From: Mycobacterium simiae
Lineage (GTDB): Bacteria; Actinomycetota; Actinomycetes; Mycobacteriales; Mycobacteriaceae
Assembly (NCBI RefSeq): GCF_010727605.1
Contig: NZ_AP022568.1
Coordinates: 4,216,001 to 4,280,000, forward strand
Direction: 5' to 3'
Length of the DNA stretch: 64,000 bases
Positions 59,097 through 64,000 of this stretch are shown here, in pieces. A model generated the notes under the pieces. That model had not been told where the DNA came from. It was given only the letters and a program-made list of their open reading frames with translations, and did not search any database. The position numbers and the translations under genes were made by a program. Numbering within the stretch: the first letter of the stretch is position 1; every line of letters begins with the position of its first letter.

Positions 59097-59181
59097 GCTT
59101 TTTGGTATATGAGGCTGGACGGGTAAAGGTGACCGGACGCATACCATCGGGTGGCTCATCGAGACGGCCGCGGATCTCGCC

Positions 59182-59458
59182 GTGAATCTGGGTCTGGTCA
59201 ATGCTACGGCGACTGTCGCCGGCGGTAGCCGCGACATGGGTGTGGCGACGGCCCGGTGTTTGGCCGAGGACGGTGCCCGGCTGGCGTTGGTCAACGTGGT
59301 GTCGCCAGCTGCCGCGCGCCGGTCTGCCGAATGAGATCGGCCCTGTGGTCGCGCTCCTGGCCTCCCGCCGTAATTCCTACCTGACCGGCGACAATATCAA
59401 CGTTGACGGTGGATCGACTTCATCTGACGTCAAATCGGTTGGCCGACAGAAGGAGTGA
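59182..59458 (+). pseudogene. Short-chain dehydrogenase remnant with large internal deletion
   Basis: A GTG at 59182 starts NLGLVNATATVAGGSRDMGVATARCLAEDGARLALVNV, the Rossmann N-terminus of a classical SDR, which runs to a stop at 59332-59334. In the next frame, from about 59318, LPNEIGPVVALLASRRNSYLTGDNINVDGGS is the SDR C-terminus, ending at 59458. About 170 residues, including the Ser-Tyr-Lys catalytic centre, are missing and the ends are out of frame. It stands directly before the aldolase gene, where an intact SDR would be the expected operon partner. Confidence 0.85.
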
Positions 59459-59461
59459 ATT

Positions 59462-60466
59462 GTGGCGACTGCGGCGCAGGCGCGCACCTGGGCGCCCGGA
59501 GCTTTGCGTGGCATCGGGGACTCCTTGTACACGCCGTTTCGCGGGACCGACGGCGACGACATCGACTGGGACGCATACCGGACGTTGGTGCGTTACTGCG
59601 TCGGTGACCTTGGGCACCCGATGTTGTGGTGCACCAGCGGCATTGCCGAATTCTGGTCGTTGACCATCGACGAGCGCAAACGTCTGCTCGAGGTGGCGAT
59701 CGAGGAATCGCATGCCATCAATCCCGACGTCGTGGTGCAGGCCTGCACGGCGGCGATGTCGGCGAAGGACTGCGTCGACTTGACGCGCCACGCCCAGCAG
59801 GTGGGCGCCGACATCGCCTACATCCAAACACCGATGATGGAGGCGCACGGCGGCGAAGGTGTCTTGCGGTTCTTCAAATATGTGGCCGGGCATACGGATA
59901 TCGCCTTGGGTATGTTCAACTCGCCATCTTCGGGCTATGTGCTGACCCCGGCTGAGGCCGCCCGGATATATCACGAGGTGCCCGCGGTATGCGCCACCAA
60001 AGAAGGCGCGTTCCGGCCGGCGAATAGTCGGATGCTCCATGAACTGGCGCCCGGCCTGCTGGTGTGGGAGTGCGACCAGACGGTGTACCGGGCGGGCTGG
60101 CTGCGCGACGGGATCGTGTGCCCGGCGCAGCTGGGCACCGCATGCTATCTCTTCGAAACGCCGCAGCGGCGGCTATTCACCGACTATTGGGAACTGGTGT
60201 CGTCCGACAAGCTGGTCGAGGCAATGGATTACGCCCGAGACAGTGGCTTGGATCAATTCCATCTCGACCTCGGCCCGTGGTGGACGTGTTACCCGGCGCG
60301 ATCGGACTACTTCACCCACTGGGGTGGCGCCTTCAAATACGCCGCCTCGCTACTCGGCCTGCCGATCGGCGACTACCCGCACTCGCGGCCTCCGCAGGCG
60401 GAGCTACCGGGCGAGGCCAAAGCCCAGATGCAAGCGGCCTACCGCCGACTAGGCCTGATCGCCTGA
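59462..60466 (+). CDS. DapA/NanA-family class I aldolase
   Basis: 334 residues from GTG. The (beta/alpha)8 Schiff-base aldolase family is shown by LYTPFRGTDGDDIDWDAYRTLV, WCTSGIAEFWSLTIDERKRLLEVA and the Schiff-base lysine in VCATKEGAF. The usual active-site Tyr of the YNxP motif is replaced (MFNSPSSGY). Besides dihydrodipicolinate synthase, this family includes hydratase-aldolases of aromatic catabolism, which fits the island better. Four bases follow the SDR remnant. Confidence 0.88.
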   Translation: MATAAQARTWAPGALRGIGDSLYTPFRGTDGDDIDWDAYRTLVRYCVGDLGHPMLWCTSGIAEFWSLTIDERKRLLEVAIEESHAINPDVVVQACTAAMSAKDCVDLTRHAQQVGADIAYIQTPMMEAHGGEGVLRFFKYVAGHTDIALGMFNSPSSGYVLTPAEAARIYHEVPAVCATKEGAFRPANSRMLHELAPGLLVWECDQTVYRAGWLRDGIVCPAQLGTACYLFETPQRRLFTDYWELVSSDKLVEAMDYARDSGLDQFHLDLGPWWTCYPARSDYFTHWGGAFKYAASLLGLPIGDYPHSRPPQAELPGEAKAQMQAAYRRLGLIA

Positions 60467-60502
60467 GGGTCGCCGGATAAGGCCTGGCGGGGGTTGGTTG
60501 GG

Positions 60503-60721
60503 CTAATCCTGCTCAGCGCGTTCACGTGCCTCGTGCACCTTCGCCTCGGCCCGCGCTCGCCGCGCCTGAGCTTCCTTCTTTCCGGCTTTGCGCAGCGCCG
60601 CTGCCTTGTCCTGGCGAGCTTGACCTTCGCTGATCCAATCATTGCGGCCTGCGACCGTGCCCACGACTTCTTTTGCCTTACCGATCACGTCGTCCACGAC
60701 GCCCCTGATGACGTCAACCAT
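60503..60721 (-). CDS. CsbD-like small stress protein
   Basis: 72 residues from ATG 60721 (MVDVIRGVVDDVIGKAKEVVG). The CsbD-like core GKAKEVVGTVAGRNDWISEGQARQDK is followed by an alanine/lysine/glutamate-rich coiled-coil tail. CsbD-type proteins respond to general stress; exact role unknown. Probably co-transcribed with the small membrane protein upstream. Confidence 0.8.
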   Translation of the reverse strand: MVDVIRGVVDDVIGKAKEVVGTVAGRNDWISEGQARQDKAAALRKAGKKEAQARRARAEAKVHEARERAEQD

Positions 60722-60828
60722 CGGCGCTCCCTCCTCCTGCCTGTTGGGTGCCTTCGTTACCTCTTCCCGATCGGTCACGGAAGGAAAACGCCACCGGAAC
60801 GTGGCGCTCGCCACACTATGTGGCGTGC

Positions 60829-61053
60829 TCAGTGCGCCGGCTGGTTCGCCGTCGCTTCCGCTGCGGCGGCGTCCGGCTGGGGCTGCCCGGTGTGGCGTTG
60901 CCGGCGTCGGGCCCACAGCGCGAGACCCGCCACGGCGCCTATCGATCCCGCCGTGGCCAGAAATTGGATTGCCGTCCAAGTGAGCTCGACTCGCACGAGC
61001 GCCGTACGGGCCTGCCGCATCCGCTGCACGACGGCTTTGGCTGTCGACTTCAC
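60829..61053 (-). CDS. Small single-pass membrane protein
   Basis: 74 residues from GTG 61053 (VKSTAKAVVQRMRQARTALVRVE). A basic helix, one membrane segment (IQFLATAGSIGAVAGLALWA), an arginine cluster and an acidic-alanine tail. Upstream of the CsbD-like gene on the same strand. Unknown function. Confidence 0.65.
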   Translation of the reverse strand: MKSTAKAVVQRMRQARTALVRVELTWTAIQFLATAGSIGAVAGLALWARRRQRHTGQPQPDAAAAEATANQPAH

Positions 61054-61211
61054 TGCTGGTCCCTTTCGCTGCCGGGGTATGCACGTCAATGCTCCGATAA
61101 CCCGCCACCAGGCCGGCCCAAACCGCGCAGTGGCGCGCAGCACCCCTGGCGGGCCCGAAACTGCCTGTTTGGCATTGGTTCAGGCGGGCGCGGGCACAGT
61201 TGTGGAATGCA

Positions 61212-61238
61212 GTACCGATAGGTATACAGTATGGGTAC
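61212..61238. promoter_or_regulatory. 27-bp imperfect palindrome upstream of the crotonase-amidohydrolase operon
   Basis: GTACC-N-ATA at the left end and TAT-N-GGTAC at the right are inverted repeats (8 of the 9 outer pairs match). It ends 48 bp before the crotonase ATG. Its right half (GTATGGGTA at 61229-61237) recurs inverted at 56459-56467 and its left half recurs near 59078. Confidence 0.55.
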
Positions 61239-61286
61239 AAAGCGCACCGAAACCCGTCGTCAAAGCATGAGGAGGTGCTGCGGAAG

Positions 61287-62144
61287 ATGTCCGGCAGCGG
61301 TGGTGCCTCCCCGGCCTTTCAAGCCGGCGACGCGGTGCTCTACGAGGCCACCGACACCGGTGTCGCCGTGGTGACTCTCAATCGCCCGGAGCGTCTCAAC
61401 GCTTGGGGCCCCGACATCGCCGCCGGGTTCTACGCCGCCATCGATCGCGCGGAAAACGATCCCGCAATACGGGTGATCGTGCTGACCGGCCGGGGCCGGG
61501 GGTTTTGCGCAGGCGCCTACCTGGGTGGGCCGGGCGACGCGGACAAGGTCGGCGACTCCATGGGGCAGGCCGGGCAGACGGATCTCGCCGAACTCGTCGG
61601 CGACCGGCCACCCCACTTCCTGACCATGCTGCGCAAGCCCGTCATCGCGGCGATCAACGGTTCGTGCGTGGGCATCGGATTGACCCAGGCACTAATGTGC
61701 GACGTCCGCTTCGCCGCTGCCGGTGCCAAGTTGGGTGCGGTGTTCGCCCGCCGCGGGCTGATCGCCGAATTCGGCATTTCGTGGATTCTTCCCCGGCTGA
61801 CCAGTATGGGGATTGCGCTCGACCTGCTGCTGAGCGCGCGCACCTTTCTCGCCGAGGAAGCCGCCGAGCTTGGCCTGGTCAAGGAGGTCGTCGCGGCGGA
61901 CGATCTGATGAAGCGGGTGCTGGAATACGCCGAAAACATGGCGGCCAATTGTTCGCCCGCGTCGATGGCGGTGATCAAGCGTCAGGTGTACGCCGACACC
62001 ACTCGCGACGTTGCGGAGGCCAACGGCCAATCCGAAATCCTGGTGCGGGAGGCGATGTCACGTCCGGACGTCATCGAGGGGATCACCAGTTTCCTTCAGA
62101 AACGGCGCCCGCAGTTTGCTGCGCTCAATTCCCAACACGCGTGA
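61287..62144 (+). CDS. Crotonase-fold protein (enoyl-CoA hydratase/isomerase family)
   Basis: 285 residues from ATG 61287 (MSGSGGASPAFQAGDAVLYE), 13 bases after an AGGAGG. Oxyanion motifs CAGAYLGG and NGSCVGIGL are present. Thr occupies the first glutamate position (VGIGLTQALMCD) and Phe the second (GAVFARRGL); a Glu appears later in GLIAEFGISW, the site used by isomerase-type members. Followed in 18 bp by the amidohydrolase. Confidence 0.9.
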   Translation: MSGSGGASPAFQAGDAVLYEATDTGVAVVTLNRPERLNAWGPDIAAGFYAAIDRAENDPAIRVIVLTGRGRGFCAGAYLGGPGDADKVGDSMGQAGQTDLAELVGDRPPHFLTMLRKPVIAAINGSCVGIGLTQALMCDVRFAAAGAKLGAVFARRGLIAEFGISWILPRLTSMGIALDLLLSARTFLAEEAAELGLVKEVVAADDLMKRVLEYAENMAANCSPASMAVIKRQVYADTTRDVAEANGQSEILVREAMSRPDVIEGITSFLQKRRPQFAALNSQHA

Positions 62145-62162
62145 TACCGGGGAAGGACGACC

Positions 62163-63365
62163 ATGAATGGCTTGGGCTACAAGGCGATTGACGTCGACAA
62201 CCACTACTACGAACCGCTGGATGCGTTCACCCGCCATCTGGACAAGGCGTTCAGGACCCGTGGTGTGCAGATGGTCACTCAAGGCAAGCGCACCTTGGCC
62301 GTCATCGGGGGCCGGGTCAACCACTTCGTTCCGAACCCGACCTTCGATCCGATCATCGTGCCGGGCTGCCTGGACCTGTTGTTCCGGGGGGAGATCCCCG
62401 AAGGCGTTGATCCGGCGTCGCTGATGAAGGTCGAACGGCTCAGCGAGCACCCGGAGTATCAGAACCGCGATGCGCGCATCGCGGTAATGGACACCCAGGA
62501 CATCGAGACGGTCTTCATGCTGCCGACGTTCGCGTGTGGGGTAGAGGAGGCGCTCAAGCACGACATCGAGGCGACGATGGCGTCGGTGCACGCGTTCAAC
62601 TTATGGCTTGACGAGGACTGGGGCTTCGATCGCCCGGATCACCGGATCATCAGCGCGCCCATCATCTCACTCGCCGACCCCGAAAAGGCGCTCGAAGAGG
62701 TCGAGTTCGTGATGGGCCGCGGCGCCAAGCTGGTGCTGGTGCGCCCGGCGCCGGTGCCCGGCTTGGTCAAGCCGCGCTCTCTCGGGCATCCCAGCCACGA
62801 CCCGGTCTGGGCGCGGCTGGCGGAGGCCGGTGTCCCGGTCGGATTCCACCTCAGCGACAGTGGTTATCTGCACATCGCGGCGGCGTGGGGTGGCAAGTCG
62901 ACATTCGAGGGGTTTGGCGCCAAGGACCCGCTGGACAACGTGCTGCTCGATGACCGCGCCATTCACGACACGATGGCCTCGATGATCGTGCACGGGGTGT
63001 TCACCCGCCACCCGAAACTCAAGGCGGTCAGCATCGAAAACGGTTCGTACTTCGTCCATCGGCTGATCAAGCGCCTGAAGAAGGCGGCCAATACCCAACC
63101 GCGCGACTTCCCCGAGGATCCGGTGCAACAGTTGCGCAACAACGTCTGGATCGCCCCTTACTACGAGGACAACCTGTCGGAGCTTGCCGAGGTCATCGGC
63201 GTCGACAAGATCCTGTTCGGCTCCGACTGGCCGCACGGCGAAGGTCTCGAGTCGCCGGTGTCATTCACCGACGAACTCACCGGCTTCAGCGAATCGGATG
63301 TCCGAAAAATTATGCGCAACAATGCGTTAGATCTGCTGGGCGTCAAAACACCAGTGCTGGCCTAA
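62163..63365 (+). CDS. Amidohydrolase-2-family metal-dependent hydrolase/decarboxylase
   Basis: 400 residues. PF04909-type TIM barrel: YKAIDVDNHYYEP at the N-terminus (DVDNH in place of the usual DxHxH), FHLSDSGYLHIAAAWG in the middle and LFGSDWPHGEG with the metal-binding Asp at the end. The family holds ACMSD-like decarboxylases and hydrolases; actinobacterial copies are frequent in terpenoid and steroid-type islands. Reaction not deducible. Confidence 0.88.
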   Translation: MNGLGYKAIDVDNHYYEPLDAFTRHLDKAFRTRGVQMVTQGKRTLAVIGGRVNHFVPNPTFDPIIVPGCLDLLFRGEIPEGVDPASLMKVERLSEHPEYQNRDARIAVMDTQDIETVFMLPTFACGVEEALKHDIEATMASVHAFNLWLDEDWGFDRPDHRIISAPIISLADPEKALEEVEFVMGRGAKLVLVRPAPVPGLVKPRSLGHPSHDPVWARLAEAGVPVGFHLSDSGYLHIAAAWGGKSTFEGFGAKDPLDNVLLDDRAIHDTMASMIVHGVFTRHPKLKAVSIENGSYFVHRLIKRLKKAANTQPRDFPEDPVQQLRNNVWIAPYYEDNLSELAEVIGVDKILFGSDWPHGEGLESPVSFTDELTGFSESDVRKIMRNNALDLLGVKTPVLA

Positions 63366-63378
63366 GGCGGCGCGATCC

Positions 63379-64000
63379 GTGAGCGAATGGACGATTGGCG
63401 CGGTTTTCGACGCCATCGCCGACGTCATTGGTGACCGCGTGATGACCGTGTGCGGACCCCGCCGCAGCACCTTCGCCGAGGTGGTGGGCAGAACCAGCCG
63501 ATTGGCAAACTTTCTCAGCGCCAGCGGTTTCGGGGTGCACCACGAGCGACACGCCCTCAACCGCTGGGAGTGCGGCCAAGACCGCGTTGCGCTGCTGATG
63601 TTCAACGACTTGTATCCGGATGCCATGATCGCGTGCCTGAAGGCCCGAGTCGTCCCGGTCAACGTGAACTACAGCTATTCGCCGCGGGAGATCGGCGAAC
63701 TATTTTCCTATGTCCGCCCGCGCGGAGTCATCTATCACCGCTCGCTGGGTGCTCGGTGCACCGACGTGCTACAGCGCGCGGGCATCGAGCTGCTCATCTC
63801 GGTCGACGACGGCAGCGACGCCGCCGAACTGCCGGGTGCGATATCGCTGAATGATGCAATGGCACAGGGGGATTCCGGTGACCCAGTGCCCGGTTCGCCG
63901 GATGATCTGATCATGATGTGCACGGGCGGCACTACCGGGCGGCCCAAGGGAGTGCTGTGGCGCCAAAGTGACATGTACGTCGCGTCGATGGTGGGCGCCG
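63379..64000 (+). CDS. Acyl-CoA synthetase, FadD19-like (runs off window)
   Basis: The first 207 residues are visible from GTG 63379 (MSEWTIGAVFDAIADVIGDR). CTGGTTGRPKGVLWRQ is the P-loop form typical of FadD19 and relatives, which activate steroid side-chain and other bulky acids. The start lies 13 bp after the amidohydrolase stop, in the same operon. C-terminal domain and lysine lie outside the window. Confidence 0.9.
   Translation, partial: MSEWTIGAVFDAIADVIGDRVMTVCGPRRSTFAEVVGRTSRLANFLSASGFGVHHERHALNRWECGQDRVALLMFNDLYPDAMIACLKARVVPVNVNYSYSPREIGELFSYVRPRGVIYHRSLGARCTDVLQRAGIELLISVDDGSDAAELPGAISLNDAMAQGDSGDPVPGSPDDLIMMCTGGTTGRPKGVLWRQSDMYVASMVGA

Overview
The window is high-GC actinobacterial DNA and almost certainly a nontuberculous Mycobacterium. 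From about 1 bp to 44 kb its gene order follows the Mycobacterium tuberculosis block Rv1317c-Rv1350: alkA, adenylate cyclase, nucS, Rv1322, methylmalonyl-CoA epimerase, fadA4, Rv1324, glgB, glgE, glgP, dinG, pncB1, clpS, Rv1332-1334, rhomboid, murI, Rv1339, rphA, rdgB, Rv1342c, lprD, mbtL-M-N-K, irtA-irtB and fabG2. Orthologue names rest on recalled protein sequences and gene order, not on a search.

Backbone, 0-30 kb. Genes for mismatch repair (NucS), the GlgE alpha-glucan pathway (glgE-glgB against glgP), NAD salvage (pncB1), N-degron proteolysis (clpS), peptidoglycan precursor supply (murI), RNA and nucleotide housekeeping (rphA, rdgB) and cAMP turnover (cyclase and Rv1339-type phosphodiesterase) sit in short overlapping operons. 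Departures from the M. tuberculosis order are a LysR-MFS pair between alkA and a single cyclase, no PE_PGRS gene between fadA4 and glgB, a Ddn-like gene inserted between rphA and rdgB, and loss of cysO and nearly all of cysM. Only a frameshifted 3' scrap of cysM remains between mec and the rhomboid gene.

Mycobactin locus, 26.5-37.4 kb. mbtL-mbtM-mbtN with convergent mbtK, and irtA-irtB, are each preceded by an IdeR-box-like sequence. Between them lie a tRNA-Leu(TAG) gene and an inserted oxidoreductase-desaturase pair resembling Rv3230c-DesA3.

Accessory region, 37.4-64 kb. Between irtB and fabG2 lie a phosphotransferase, a FadD32-like fatty acyl-AMP ligase with a CRP-like palindrome upstream, a mycofactocin-type SDR and an acyl-CoA dehydrogenase. 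After fabG2 follow a thiolase, a CaiB-type CoA transferase, an acyl-CoA dehydrogenase and a GntR regulator. Then come a decayed pair of DJ-1/PfpI-family genes, a six-gene minus-strand operon (three acyl-CoA synthetases, three crotonases), a hotdog protein with a fourth crotonase, a TetR regulator, an SDR pseudogene, a DapA-like aldolase, a fifth crotonase, an amidohydrolase and a FadD19-like ligase cut by the window edge. This looks like an uncharacterised acyl-CoA catabolic island. All five crotonases lack one or both canonical catalytic glutamates, and several promoter regions share a TGTA-N4-GTAC-like element, the likely operator of the resident TetR.
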